A DNA stretch of 64,000 bases from Calliopum simillimum. Its lineage: Eukaryota > Arthropoda > Insecta > Diptera > Lauxaniidae. Shown here one piece after another: positions 1 to 12,619 of the stretch. Position 1 is the stretch's first letter. The number at the start of each line of letters is the position of its first letter. The position numbers and the translations under genes were made by a program. The stretch covers positions 5,456,001 through 5,520,000 of the forward strand of contig OX638368.1 of the NCBI GenBank assembly GCA_951812925.1, read 5' to 3'. The notes under the pieces are model-generated. The model ran no database searches. It had not been told where the DNA came from and saw only the letters and a program-made list of their open reading frames with translations.

Positions 1-1024
1 AAACTTCCAAATGGTGAAATAAGAGTGATTTATTTGTAAACAAAAGGGCTTATTTCCAAACGTTTTTTACTTTTTGGATTAGAATCTCTGGTCAACTCAC
101 TATAACACTGGAGACAATAAAAAAAAAAAATAAATTATTATAAACAGCCCATAAAAGTTTTTTCTCATTACTGAAAATTTGTTAAACATAGTTTTTGCAC
201 TTGCTGTTCTCGGCGTCTGAGTGAAATTTTGAAGGAGGTGCCACGCCGCACAGTGGCGACATTTGAAATTTCTCGTTGCAAAAATCATAACTTCTAAACG
301 AATTGAGATATCTCTATTTTTTTTTTTTTTTGCTATGGACAGCAAAATAATACAACTCTTATTGTACCTTAGGGAGGGATGTTATGGATTTCATGGCCAA
401 AGACAGACTTTCTGATAAGTGTACAAATTATGCATACGAAGTTCTCCATATGAGCCTTTTTCGAGAAAAAAAAAATATTAAAAATATGCCCGTAGTCCAT
501 AGTAAATAAAAAATTTTAAAGTCCATAATTTTTTTTCTACACTAAAACAAAAATTCTCACAAAACACCGCAAACCTTCAGAACTTCTAAACGAATTGAGG
601 CATCTTAATATATTTTAAACCTGTGTACTGAATAATGTAACAGCTCTAACGTTTAAAATTTTTATTTGAAAAGACACACAGGACGCTAAGGAATTCATTT
701 TTGAAGGTGTAAGTGTAAAAAACTATAAAAACTAAGTATTTCATATCGCTTTTTTTAGACAAAAACTCATGAAGACATAAATTATAGCTGACTAATGGGT
801 GGTGAATACAAAGTCGAAGTCAATTTCCTCATTTAAAGTCTGAAACACTTGTTAAACTGAAAAAAAAAAAAAAAAAATTTCAAAATAATAAATTAGGAAA
901 AAAGTTTGGAAAAATAATTTATTATAACATGCAGTTTTATATGAAAAGTATAATTTAAAAACTTAACCTAAATTCTTTTGGAAACATTAATCGATATTTA
1001 CATAATTATCTAATAAATCTAACA
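1..1024. other. AT-rich non-coding DNA
   Basis: No credible gene is seen; open frames here are short and run through A/T tracts. The phrase acttctaaacgaattgag occurs twice (about 290-308 and 581-599), so this is probably old repeat DNA. Confidence 0.5.
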
Positions 1025-1640
1025 TTACCGGGGAATATATTTTTTTCAATTCTTTTTGAGTTCGGACATGCCTCAATGATGAAATCTTGGGGTCTGATGA
1101 TGCAGCCAATACATTGAAGAGATCTTCGTTTTGCCGTTTTCGGGAAATCTTGCAGGCGTTCATGTATCTGCATTTTTAATAGTCTTTATTTTTGGATTCT
1201 TGTGCTTCTTCGGACAGTTCTCCAATTGGTAACAACTGATATTCTATGATGTCTCTGCCGTGCGCCAGGACTTTATGCAGTGTAGGTGTGAACAAATTTC
1301 AGGATACTTGTTATGGATCAAATCAGATGTTTCTGTTGCATATATTCTTTATTTTTCCGCGTTTACGCTTTCCCAGCAACTTGCAACCTTTTGATGATCT
1401 CTCCATCAAAATCCGTTATCTCTACGGTTATCTCATTTCTATCGAATAATGTCCTAGCTGTATTTCCATCATTTGTATTTCCAAATCCTTGTAGCGGTTA
1501 GTGAACTCTAATTCCAAGTTTGTTGCAGAATTCTTCTTGATTTTTGTTTTTCCTCCTTCGTTGCAATGTTCTCATCAAAATCTTCGCCAAATCGTGGAAG
1601 AGTGTACGCAAGATTAAGGATAAATTCCATACATCTTATT
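1025..1640 (-). pseudogene. Decayed repetitive ORF (transposon-associated family)
   Basis: Reading the minus strand piecewise gives protein-like stretches broken by stops and frameshifts. Examples are GFGNTNDGNTARTLF and NEITVEITDFDGEIIKRL (about 1365-1500), LLPIGELSEEAQESKNKDY (about 1175-1240) and QNEDLFNVLAASSDPKISSL (about 1070-1135). From memory, these phrases match a repetitive ORF found in many arthropod and other invertebrate genomes and usually thought to be transposon-encoded. I cannot name its transposase class. The gene is dead here: there is no start and there are several stops and frame changes. The order of the motifs along the strand supports a single decayed gene rather than chance. 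A protein search with the pieced fragments would settle it. Confidence 0.5.
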
Positions 1641-1749
1641 TTTGCATATAATGGGGATGATCCATCGCACTTACTCAACAGAGTCCATCTCTTATATTTG
1701 ATGATAGCTTGTGATCAAACACTATTAAACACGTTCATGAATAAATAAT

Positions 1750-2222
1750 AACACAGGCCCACAAAAAAAAAGTATGCTGAAAAATTTGAGATTTTTTTCA
1801 GCATTATTTCTGATTTCTGAAAAAACTCGAGCCAACTCCGCTATTCTGACACCATATTCGGACTCAGCGACCCCGAAAACATAAAGTTCAGGTGGTCTGA
1901 TCGTTCGCGCAGGGAATTTTTTTTTTGTAGTCCTGTGCACAGGCCAAAAAAAAAGTACCATGCACGAAAGATCAGACCACCTGAACTTTATGTTTTCGAG
2001 GTCGCTGAATCCGAATATGGTGCCAGATTAGCGAAGTTGGTTCGCGTTTTTTCAGAAACCAGCAAAAATCAGAAATTTTCAGCATTATTGTTGATTTCTG
2101 AAAAAACGCGAACCAACTTCGCTATTCTGGCACCATATTCGGATTCAGCGACCCCGAAAACATAAAGTTCAGGTGGTCTGATCTTTCGCGCATGGTACTT
2201 TTTTGTTTTTGTGGGCATGTGT
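1750..2222. mobile_element. Foldback/MITE element with GCCCACAAAAA ends
   Basis: The ends match as an inverted repeat: cacaggcccacaaaaa at 1752-1767 against the complement of tttttgtgggcatgtg at 2206-2221. Inside, 1950-2075 and 2095-2200 form a near-perfect hairpin with arms of about 110 bp containing agatcagaccacctgaac. A third copy of the arm (1775-1920) points the same way as the right arm. The ORFs on both strands in this block are mirror images of one repeat and are not genes. It is a non-autonomous element with no transposase. Confidence 0.75.
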
Positions 2223-3749
2223 AATCTTTCTCTATACTGATACACTAGACTGTTGCCTAGTTGACTTATGTATCTAAATACATACCCGGAACCCTAATCA
2301 GCTATAAAAACTAAAAAGAAAAAAAAAAAAAACAAAAGATTTTAATTTGCAGGTCTTTGCTATTGATCAATCCAACTATGACTTTTTTTATTCTTTTGCT
2401 TTTAGTGTGTTCATTCCAAATGTTTGCTAATTTTTTAACTTAATGTAAAAATTAAAACAAAGAAAAAAAAAAAAAAATTAGTTACGTTAATAAAAATATG
2501 TATTGCGAATACTTATAGTGCTTTGAAAGGTTAATAGCGCTACGGACCCATAGACATTTCCGACGCAATAGAGTATGTACTCGCGTATTGGTTCTTTTAA
2601 TTGCAAATAGAAATTCAATTAGGTTTCCATAGCGATTCTCTTTCTGTCGTGTTTGAATACAATTTTTCGAATAGGAATTGTTAATTATATAGTTTTTTTT
2701 TTTTTTTTTGTTTTTTGTTGTTATTGCATGTTTTCGATATTGTCGAAGACATAACGAAAAATTTATGCATTTTTGTTTCGGAAACGATTGCGTCAATTAT
2801 TAGGTGCCTACATATCCTCGTATATGTACTTATGTTACATTGTTTTTATTTTATTTCATTTATATCGAATGTGTTACGAACGAGACAAACCATATTATAC
2901 GGCAAATTATACATATATCTATATATATATGTAAGTCTAGAAATTCGTATCCAATTTAAAGAAAAAGGTTCAACAACCCTACTTCTTATGTAAATTTTGG
3001 TTTTTTTTTTTGGTCTTTTATTTTTTAGCATAATTGAAGGCTTTTGAAAGAAAACTTATATTTTACCAAGGTTTTTGTTCCTCTGCGAAGAAACTAACAC
3101 ATTAATGTAGATGAAAATAATCTTCTATGTAAAAAGTATGGGTATGTCAAAATAATTGTTTCGAGAAAAATATTTTATGCTGAAATCTTGATGGTTTGTC
3201 TTAGAAATTGAATAATTTTTTATTGAAATTTTTTTATTTTTTTATACGGTTTTTAGATCTTATAACGAATACGCAATCAAAAATTGAGGCAGGTTGCTAT
3301 ATTCGGAGATATGTATTCCTTTTAATGCAACAAATATGCTGTTACAAAATAAAAAACCATACTTTCTAAAATATTGAATTTTGATTCGCTGTGGACCATT
3401 TCAGGGATAGTAGAAAATTCTGAATTTTAAAATTATTGCTTCATACACATATTAATTTTTCTGTTTTTTGAGTTATGTATATAGAGGTCACATGAAATTG
3501 TTTTGGCCTTTTCTACTAAATGCATCGTTTAGTACTATTTTTTGTTTTTAAAATAAGATTTGAATTGTTCTTGTATGATTTTTTTATTTTTTAAAGTTAT
3601 GATTATTCGAAAATGACATCATTAAAGTCAATAATCATATGAGAATTCACATACTTTCATGATGCCATTTTAAAACGATCTTAACTTTTTAAAGCAAAAT
3701 CGTACAAGTGCAATTTATACTCATTTGAAGACGAAGATTAGTACTAAGG
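2223..3749. other. AT-rich intergenic DNA, no gene seen
   Basis: Dominated by A and T runs. Short open frames (for example 2482-2993 on both strands) read through homopolymers and show no known motif. No splice-bounded exon, tRNA or clear repeat was recognised. Confidence 0.5.
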
Positions 3750-4074
3750 ACTGTCCCATCAAAATGTGATACTTTCAGGCCTGTTCCGTAATCCGTGTGG
3801 TTTCAATTACTTTTCATTTAGTAGGGTTTTTCATAAAAATGGTGAGTCACACGATAAAAAGTACCCGTTACTTTTTTGTGGGGAATTACAAGTTCTGCGG
3901 ACAACACTGATTGGCATTAACGAAAAAGTAACCATTTAGGAAAAATTGGTAAAAAACCGCAAAAAGTCGAAAAATTCGACATTATCGAATATTTCCGAAA
4001 CAGTTACTTTTTCGTAAATACAAATGATTATTATATTTAGAACCTGTAATTCTCCACAAAAAAGATTCTACATA

Positions 4075-5741
4075 CAGTGAGTCACAGATGTATTTTGCAT
4101 ACAAAAAATTTTCAAAAATTTGAATTAATACTCAATTTTTAGCCGTTTCATCCTTAGAAAAGTAATATTTTTTTATAAACTTCGAGTCAATGGAACATTA
4201 ACTTTGATACCATTTCATAAAAAAATTTAAATAATGCGTTCTAATCACTTATAAAGCAAAGAAATGATTTATTCATCTTTTTTATAAGGTCACAAAAGTA
4301 TTTTGCTTTTTAGTAAAATTTTACTTTGAGATTATTTATCAAGTAAAAGAAGCTTTTTAAATAATAACCATGGTAGCCATTATTTGAGGAGACATCATCT
4401 AAACATCTTTGCGAGGATTCTATCCCTTTACGACATTTTCGGTCGGTGTTTTTTCTCATTTTTCTTGCAGTACTTGTTTGAGCACATTTTTTGGATAAAA
4501 TATGGTATTTTTTGACCTTTCCACTAGATAAGACCAAAAAAATTCTTTTGGATTCGAAAAAGAATATCGCGGTGGTGTTTTAATCTCTTTGGTGTTGTAC
4601 AGAAGTGTCCCAGGATGTGTATTTAGGGTCATTGTCTTTTGAAAATAAGAAGTCATCTTGTGGTAAGCCCATTTTTTAAGTACTGGGTGCAATTTTTTTT
4701 TGTGGAATGGAACTGATATTCATGTCTATCCATATTGCCATCGATAAGTTTAAGTTTCCCCATTCCATAAGCAGAGAACAGCCCACTACACTACATCATG
4801 TTAAATTATTGCTTTAAGGTTATAAAAGTAAAGGGTTTTATTTGCCTTATGCCAGACCATGCGGCTTCCGTCGGATCCGAAAATATTACTTTTGCTTTCT
4901 ATTGGATCCAGTAATATAATATTTGCTTTCCGTCTGATCGATAGACGCCATCTGGTCTGGCATAAGGCAAGTAAAACCCTTTACTTTTATAACTTAAAAG
5001 CAATAATTTAACATGATGTAGTGTAGTGGGCTGTTCTCGGCTTATGGAATGAGGAAACTTAAATTTATCGATGGCAATATGGATAGACATGAATATCAGT
5101 TCCATTTTACAAAAAAAATTTGCACCCAGTACTTAAAAAATGGGCTTACCACAAGATAACTTCTTATTTTCAAAAGACAATAACCCTAAATACACATCCT
5201 GGGACACTTCTGTACAACTTCAAAGAGATTAAAACACCACCGCGATATTCTTTTTCGAATCCAAAAGAATTTTTTTGGTCTTATCTAGTGGAAAGGTCAA
5301 AAAATACAATATTTTATCCAAAAAATGTGCTCAAACAAGTACTGCAAGAAAAATGGGAAAAAACACCGACCGAAAATGTCGTAAAGGGATAGAATCCTCG
5401 CAAAGATGTTTAGATGATGTCTCCTCAAATAATGGCTACCATGGTTATTATTTAAAAAGCTTCTTTTACTTGATAAATAATCTCAAAGTAAAATTTTACT
5501 AAAAAGCAAAATACTTTTGTGACTTTATAAAAAAGATGAATAAATCATTTCTTTGCTTTTTAAGTGATTAGAACGCATTATTTAAATTTTTTTATGAAGT
5601 GGTATCAAAGTAAATGTTCCATTGACTCAAAGTTTATAAAAAAAAAAATATTACTTTTCTAAGAATGAAACGGCTAAAAATTGAGTATTAATTCAAATTT
5701 TTGAAAATTTTTTGTATGCAAAATACATCTGTGACTCACTG
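4075..5741. mobile_element. Tc1-like foldback element, about 0.8 kb arms
   Basis: The element begins cagtgagtcacagatg and ends with its exact complement, and each end is bordered by a TA dinucleotide (4073-4074 and 5742-5743), the usual Tc1/mariner target duplication. The whole interior is a palindrome: 4075-4900 pairs with 4920-5741, with only a few bases at the centre. Each arm carries the same open stretch (seen at 4456-4692 minus and 5120-5392 plus, containing KTPPRYSFSNPKEFFWSYLV), which is perhaps part of an old transposase but is not recognisable as such. No functional transposase is encoded. Confidence 0.8.
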
Positions 5742-5892
5742 TAATACTTTTTATCGTGTAACTCACCATTTTCATCAAAAAGCCTCCTAAATGAAAAGTA
5801 ATTGAAACCACATTTATTAATGAGTAGTATAACGAGCATAAATAACCTAACACTATTAACAGATATTTATTTTTTATAAAAATATTTTACTT

Positions 5893-6737
5893 TTTCTTAA
5901 GGCTACATTAAGTTTTGTACAGTTGTTTCGTCGTCAGTACCGTAAGACCTTCGCCACTTATTTCTGAAATCTTAAATTTTTTGCAGTACTTTTACTTTTG
6001 CGAAGGTCTGATTTCATAAGAGCCCAATATCTCTCAATAGGTCGAAGCTCTGGGGAGTTAGGTGGATTCGGCTTTTTGGTAACAAAATTTACATTATTGC
6101 TATTGTACCATTCTATAGTGGCTCCATAGAGTGAGAGGTTGCTAAATCAGGCCTGAACATTACAACATCCCCGTACTCACGAATAAATGGCAAAAGACGT
6201 TTTTTAAGGAATTCATCAATATAAATTTTCGAGTTAATTAAAAAAAACTGCTTCTCAGACCGCAAGTGCAAAACCATATACTGCTTGGGAAATTTTGTAA
6301 TTTTCTTCTCTTTCAATTTGTTCTGTACCTGCTCCTTCTCCCAATTCGTATCCTGGTAGCAGTTTGAAATCTGCTTTCACGTATGTTTCATCGTCCATTA
6401 TGCAGCAGTCAAATTCAGACAAGTAACCTTCACACAACTTTCGAGCTCGCTTTTGAGCCTCCAACTGCTTTTCATCGGAACTGTCTGGCACTTTTTGAAC
6501 TCTGTAGGTCTTCAGCTTACTTTTTCCTTTTCCTTTTCTGCTTTAAAAGGTGGTGTTTTAGTACCTGAACCCTTTTTTCGCGTAGTAAGTCTACCCTTTC
6601 TATAATTAAAAATAACCCTCTGTACAGTGATTTTTAATTCACCTGTTTTTTTTAGCTATGGCAAAATATTTTAATTCTGGTTTTTGCAGGTAAGTGGACA
6701 AAATGAGTTCGCGCATTTTTTCTCGATTGCTAGACAT
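5893..6737 (-). pseudogene. Broken Tc1/mariner-superfamily transposase
   Basis: The minus strand starts with ATG at 6737 (MSSNREKMRELILST), followed by a helix-turn-helix-like N-terminal part. After a stop and a frame change it reads CIMDDETYVKADFKLLPG (about 6340-6400), which contains the first catalytic aspartate region. After another frame change it reads RLLPFIREYGDVVMFRPDLATSH (6120-6200), the second aspartate region, then NPPNSPELRPIERYWALMK (about 6000-6070), the conserved segment before the third acidic residue. The order is correct for a DDE/DDD transposase of this superfamily. At least two frameshifts and several stops make it inactive. It lies within its own terminal inverted repeats. 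Confidence 0.8.
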
Positions 6738-6885
6738 CTTTATAATTTGAAATGTGTTCACCAAGTGTTATATATTTTTTTAATCGTCATATTAAATAGA
6801 AAAATATCACCCATATTTCGGCCTGCACGATCGTCAGGTAAATCATAATCTGAAGAAATAAAAGTATGAAATTTTGATGGGACAG

Positions 6886-7584
6886 TATATCATTTATTTA
6901 GAAGCAAATAGCAAAAGAAGTTTGTTGAGTCCTCTATAATATATAACCTGAAAAATGTTGTTATTAAACCATATCTGATAGAGCAATTTTGAGTCCGGAT
7001 TTGATTTTAGCATTGTTAAATTCATCAATATGGTTATTTTTATTTTAATTTTTAGAATTTTTTTTTAAGGAATTTTAGTACATTATCTGTGGGGGTAGGC
7101 GTGTCCGTTGATGTTTCACGCCTATCCTTGGAATATTTCTTAACTAAGTAGCTATGTCTTTTTAAGCAAGCAAAATTCATTGTTATTAGAGCACTTCTCT
7201 TATTTTTTTCCATAAAATGTTTGAAACCATACCACTGTGCAGCGCTCAAAACGTCTGCGATTGTACGGGAAATAAACCGCCGTAGCTAATTCGAAGCCTC
7301 TTTTTCTCTTTTTAATTTCCTTTTTCCAATTTCAATAATTTTTCTATCAAAAAACTTCAAAAGCAACCGCAAAAAACTGTGCCGGTATTTCATATAAGTG
7401 ATGTGTAACTTTCCACTAATGAATAATTCTGTTCCATGTGTACTTCATGCCTAAAACAGCATTTATAAATTATTTAGAATAGTTTTCAGCCTCAATTTAT
7501 TAATTTACCTCAGTCTTAATTCAAAAGATATATTTCATATTTTTATTTCGATAACTTAAATATATTTTATTACAAACATTATAG
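6886..7584. other. Region upstream of the ACSS3-like gene
   Basis: The first exon of the acyl-CoA synthetase gene should be upstream of 7585, but no exon with a start codon and a matching phase (one leftover base before a GT donor) could be identified with confidence. The 65-residue minus ORF at 7052-7249 shows no known motif. Confidence 0.4.
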
Positions 7585-10500
7585 CGGACTTACCGGACGA
7601 TGCTCATGATCCCATATATTTGGATGCTTATAGACGTTCAGTACAAAATCCGACTGATTTTTGGGGTGAATTGGGTCAACTAATAGACTGGAATCGTCCA
7701 TGGGATCGTGTCATGGATAATAGTAATCCACCGTTTACGAAATGGTATGTTGGCGGTTATCTGAATGCTTGTTACAATGCAGTCGATCGGCACGTTTTGA
7801 ATGGCAAAGGAAATAAAGTGGCGCTTATACATGATAGCCCACTAACAAATACTGTACGGCACGTAACCTATCAGGAGTTATATGATGAGGTACGTTAAGT
7901 AAATTTTGACAAAATTTCGGAAACTATGGATTTCCTCAAAAAGAATGACCAAATTTGATGTAAATTGTTTTGTACATCACTGGAAATCAAAAACATGGTG
8001 GGGGGAAAACACTTTAATGAAGTCAAAATTTTGTAAATTTTGTTTTTCTGATTTTAAAAGTTCCAACAAAATTAAATCATTCTTTTCAGGCTACAAAGTT
8101 CATATCTACATTAACTGTGCATGGTTCTCCGGGACTGGGCTTGATTGATAGTTCGCACCTACTTGCGATTTTAAAAATTAATGAACGTCATCATGTATAA
8201 AAACAGATAATCAGGGTTTCCGCAAAACTACCAATCAAGCCCCGTGTCGGAGAACGGTGTATAAAGAGTTTTTCAAAACCGAAAACTTTCAACTTTTCAT
8301 TTATTTTTAGATAACATTACTAGCCGGTGGTATGAGCAATTTGGGCGTTCAAAAAGGTGATCGTGTTGTCATCTATATGCCACTTATACCCGAGGCTATT
8401 ATAGCTATGTTGGCGACAGTGCGTCTTGGTGCTGTTCATTCGGTGGTATTTGGCGGTTTCGCTGCCAGTGAATTATGTACGCGCATTGAACATGCCGAAC
8501 CGAAAGTTGTAATCGCTGCTAATTATGGTGTCGAACCAGGAAAAATAATACCATACCTGGATATTTTACATGCTGCCAATGATATGTCCAGTTGGAAGCC
8601 ATTATGTAATATTATATTTGAACGCGAAAAACGAATTGGTACACAATTGGATCCAAAGAAGGATATACTATGGTCGATTGTACAAAACTTAGGCGAACCC
8701 ATTGAATGTGTACCAGTTGAGGCAAATGATCCATTATATATACTATATACGTCGGGTACAACCGATAAGCCAAAGGGTGTACAAAGGCCAATTGGTGGGC
8801 ATTTAGTAACATTGATGTATACAATGAAATCCATTTATGGCATGAATCCAGAGGATGTATGGTGGTCAGCATCAGATTTAGGCTGGGTGGTTGGTCATTC
8901 ATATATTTGCTACGGGCCATTACTTTATGGTGCGACCAGTATAATGTACGAGGGAAAACCTGATCGTACACCAGATCCAGGTCAATATTTCAGGTATGTA
9001 TGAAATTGTCTATAACTCTGCAAATTTGAAATATGTACCTTTTCCTCTTCATCTTGCAGAATTATTGATCAGCATAAAGTAACATCGCTTTTCTCAGTGC
9101 CAACAGCCTTTCGTGTTATACGACGTGTCGATCCAGAAATCAAATATGGACGAAAGTATTCATTGAAATCTTTACGCTCTATTTTTATTGCCGGCGAACA
9201 CTGTGATATTGAAACTAAAAATTGGATGGAAAAAATTTTTAAAGTTCCTGTTCTGAACAACTGGTGGCAAACCGAAACTGGATCAGCAATTACAGCGACA
9301 TGCTTAGGTTATGGCCACAGCCTTAATCCACCTAAATATACTACCGGTTTGCCATTCGTGGGATATAATAGTAAGTTGATGTAGGTATTTGTAGGGAGAG
9401 TACAAATTCTATTAAAATTACTATTTTATTTAAGTTAAGGTACTCCAACCCGATGGCAGTATGTGTGAACCAAATAAATTGGGAAGAATCGTTATAAAGC
9501 TGCCACTACCACCAGGCAATATGTCTTCACTTTACAAAAATGATGATCAGTTTAAGAAGATTTATTTCCAAAAATATCCGGTAAGAGTAATATTATACAG
9601 ATTGTAACGTGGCTGATAGTTATAAAGATGTTATCTAAATCAAAAGATATTAGACTCCCGGCTTTGTGGGTCTACAGCCAGTTAACAAAATTTATCAAAA
9701 TTTTATTTTATTACACACACTACATATCTTCAGTAACCAATCATTTTATAGCAATTAATGAAGATGTTGATTCATCAATGGCTACATCTATGGTCATTTT
9801 CAGGATTTCAGGGCACGGATGTAGGAAGAGTAGGTGTTTGATGAAAGTTACGAATGAGGTTATAGGCAAGTTGGGACCAAGGAATCTAAGACAATCGACT
9901 AAAAGGTCTGATTTCTAATATAGGCAAGGGAAATCTGAAACGGGAGGAAATAAGGAGGAAGAAATGGCGTTCGGTGAGAAGACGGGCTAAAGGACTGAGA
10001 AGTATTACACAATCAACTAAGAAATTAGAATGAGAAAAAGACAAGCGGTCGACGAGGGCACAGGCGAGTTAGAATAGAGGAGTGGTAGACAATCGACTAA
10101 GAGGTCGGATTCCTAATAGAAGCAAAAACTTTCAACGAAGGGTCTGTACCTAAAAGACTTGATGACTTTATAGCTCACGTAAACTTTCTCTTCTGATTAT
10201 TATCATCAATTTATTCAAGCCTCTTGGGTATTTAAAATGTTTTAACTTACTTAGCTCCAGTTAACTACTTAGCTGAGTTCCAGTTACCTACTAAGCTGAC
10301 TCTTCTCTATATGTAATGTTGAAAGATTATTGAGCGAAACAACACATCATTTTAGACATCTCTTTTTATATCCTACACTCCGGGTATATTCACTCTGTCC
10401 TTCCGTTTGTAACGCAGATAAGGAGGCGTGGCAGACATGGAAAAGTATATATGGTGAATGTCACGATGTTCGCGATATGAAAGTTTGAATTTGAAAAGAT

Positions 10501-12030
10501 GTTGAAATGGTGCAGTAACCGGTGGATTCCATCGTTTAGATCATAAATAGTCTGAAAAACCTCTGAAATCTACCCGACGCCTCCCATACTCAATACTCCA
10601 ATATGGCGGTCAAAAATTCAATATGGTGGACTTTATTTAAAAATAAACTAATGTGAACCAAATTTCGTGCATGGGGGTTTTTTGGGTCGCTAATTACGAA
10701 TCCGGGGTCAGATTTACAAAATTCATTAAGGCTGATCCCAGGTCGCTGACAAAATTTTCAAAATCAATTCTTAAATAACTTAAAAATGTGCACACGCAGA
10801 ACATCAGTGGAATTTTGTATTTATCGAGCATGGGAAAGGCTTGATTGGCAAAAGGACCCTGACGGGGGGGCCATTTTCGGTAGTTTTCATGCGATTAAAC
10901 TTTATCAGGACTTCTTTTTGATTCCGGGATGTATGTTCATTACTAAAAATGTTAATTTTGAAACAATGTCATGGTGGGATGGTCGAAATATTGCTTCAAT
11001 CGCTCAATATATTCTTGATCAGCGTCACCTCCTGAGTCGATATGGCCATGTCCGCGTGTCTGTATGTCTATCTGGATGTCTGTGGAAATATTTTTCACGG
11101 GAAAACTAAGCAAGATAATTCGATGAAATTTGGTACACTGCCTCCGTTGTCAAAGTTGGCTCGACTTATTGCAAATGAGCGAAATCGGGCAACGGACAAG
11201 TCTACCGCTCATACAAAAAATATATTGAAGTATTTTTCACGTTAATACAACCATGATACATTTAAATGCTAAGGACGGTAAGCGCAAGCACCTTCCATGT
11301 AAACAAAAGTTTCAAAATACTTTAAAGAAGGCGTTATTTATGTTAATGGCTTATTAAGGAATGTGGGTTGTAGCTCTCTTTTCGAATTCAGCACTTAAAA
11401 CCTTTGGGGTATGTTGCTCTACTTTAGGGCGCTAAGTGAAACATAATGTTTGTATACTATACGTATTTACTCTAAATATTCTTATGTTTATGTTTTTATT
11501 TCTTACCATTTATAATCCAGGGTTACTATGATACAATGGATGCTGGTTATAAAGATGAAAATGGCTATATATACGTAACTGCACGCGATGATGATGTCAT
11601 AAATGTTGCGGGTCATCGAATTTCCACATCTAGTCTGGAAGATGCTGTTTTACGACATCCTGATGTAGCCGATGCTGCTGTTTTTGGTGTACCCGAGTCA
11701 ACAAAAGGACAAGTACCATTATGTCTATTCATACCCAAAGAAGGAACAACTAAAACTGATACTAAACTATCAGCTGAAATAATAAAAATTATACGTGATG
11801 TTGTTGGGCCGATTGCTTCCTTTAGACTGGTTGCACCAGTCAATGCCTTACCACGTACACGTTCCGGCAAAACTATGCGAAAGGCAATGGCAGACTTTGC
11901 AAAGAATGAAATGGTCGTCTTGCCAGCAACAATAGAAGATCCGAATGTATTTGGTGGTATACGTGTAGCATTACAGCGTCTGGGATATGCCATGAATACA
12001 CCCGATCCCGTTGTAAACATTAAGAATTAG
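7585..12030 (+). CDS. ACSS3: Short-chain acyl-CoA synthetase, ACSS3 family (5' partial)
   Basis: Predicted to activate short-chain acids (propionate or acetate class) to acyl-CoA using ATP; the vertebrate ACSS3 protein is mitochondrial. Exons: 7585-7889, 8311-8993, 9060-9370, 9435-9580, 11521-12030, all bordered by AG and GT with consistent phase; together about 651 residues. Visible ANL-family motifs: YTSGTTDKPKGV (phosphate-binding loop, D where many have G), WWSASDLGWVVGHSY, WWQTETGS, DDVINVAGHRIS, and PRTRSGKTMRKAM with the catalytic lysine near the C-terminus. The N-terminal part NPTDFWGELGQLIDWNRPW is the acetyl-CoA-synthetase N domain. Length fits the family (about 680) once a short first exon with a targeting peptide is added; that exon was not found. 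The fourth intron (1.94 kb) holds repeat DNA. Drosophila CG6432 is, from memory, the likely counterpart. No breaks were seen. Confidence 0.95.
9840..10130. repeat. Diverged direct repeat in ACSS3-like intron 4
   Basis: The phrase gacaatcgactaaNaggtc followed by gatttctaata or gattcctaata occurs at about 9890-9920 and 10087-10120, with a partial copy near 10010. It is purine-rich, non-coding and intronic. Confidence 0.5.
10366..11260 (+). repeat. Dispersed repeat (tccgtctgtctg family), copy 1, interrupted
   Basis: The left part (10366-10458) reads tcctacactccgggtatatt then ccttccgtttgtaacgcag. The right part (about 11008-11260) resumes with ttgatcagcgtcacctcc, gtcgatatggccatgtcc and gggaaaactaagcaagataa. 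Copies 2 (about 16843-17060) and 3 (24938-25180) have these halves joined, so about 550 bp were inserted here. Non-coding and within intron 4. Confidence 0.75.
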
Positions 12031-12592
12031 AATATATATAGATAGCTATTACTTATTTGTTTGTTTGTTTGTTGATGCTTCCATAGCCATAGAATAATGG
12101 ATGAACAGGATGATAAATAGAAAATGCTACTCGTAATATTTAAGACACATAACATTAAGTTGATTAAATCAATAATTAAATAACAAAAATTGTTAAACGA
12201 AATTAATGCTAAATGATTTTGTTATTCGACATGTTTGTTAAATTTTCAATTAAGATAGGTTCCTAATTTTCCCAATCTGACATGGAAGGTGTAGAGGGAC
12301 TGCTTTGTTGTCAGTTTATCAGATATTACCTTACCGCCCACTCGAGTAAGTATACCAGAATCTATTTACTTAGTATATACGAACATACATACATATCATA
12401 ATCATTCATTGGAATTTAATAAAATAGATTTGAGATCATGGGATAGTTTTCTTAAAATCTGGTGGTATTTAACACACATGCAAAAAAATACTATAAAAAG
12501 AACAAAAAGTGCTACACATTCTATATGCAAATTAGTTGCACAGGGGTTGAGACTGTGAAAGTTTTCCGCAATATTAAAATGCAAATGCTATG

Positions 12593-12598
12593 AATAAA
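12593..12598 (+). terminator. Candidate polyadenylation signal of the ACSS3-like gene
   Basis: AATAAA lies 560 bp after the stop codon, at the end of an AT-rich likely 3' UTR (12031 to about 12620). Another AATAAA follows near 12934; the true end is not certain. Confidence 0.4.
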
Positions 12599-12619
12599 TA
12601 CGCCAAATCCAGCCGATGG

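Larger units (their letters stand above)
3750..6885 (-). mobile_element. Tc1/mariner-type transposon carrying nested insertions
   Basis: The two ends form a terminal inverted repeat: actgtcccatcaaaatgtga at 3750-3769 matches the complement of the block ending gggacagt at 6885. The minus strand between about 5893 and 6737 carries the decayed transposase. The left half (about 3772-5815) is a later insertion or insertions: another inverted repeat with arms at 3776-3865 and 5745-5815, which in turn contains a Tc1-like foldback (4075-5741). The element is therefore about 1.1 kb of original transposon opened by about 2 kb of nested DNA. Confidence 0.7.

Noticed and set aside
1090..1110. A CTGATGATG near 1096 as a second hammerhead
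   Set aside because: No matching helix II, GAAA box or helix I around it.
1725..2165. Two similar ORFs on opposite strands
   Set aside because: They are the two arms of one palindrome read in mirror image; there is no codon bias or homologue.
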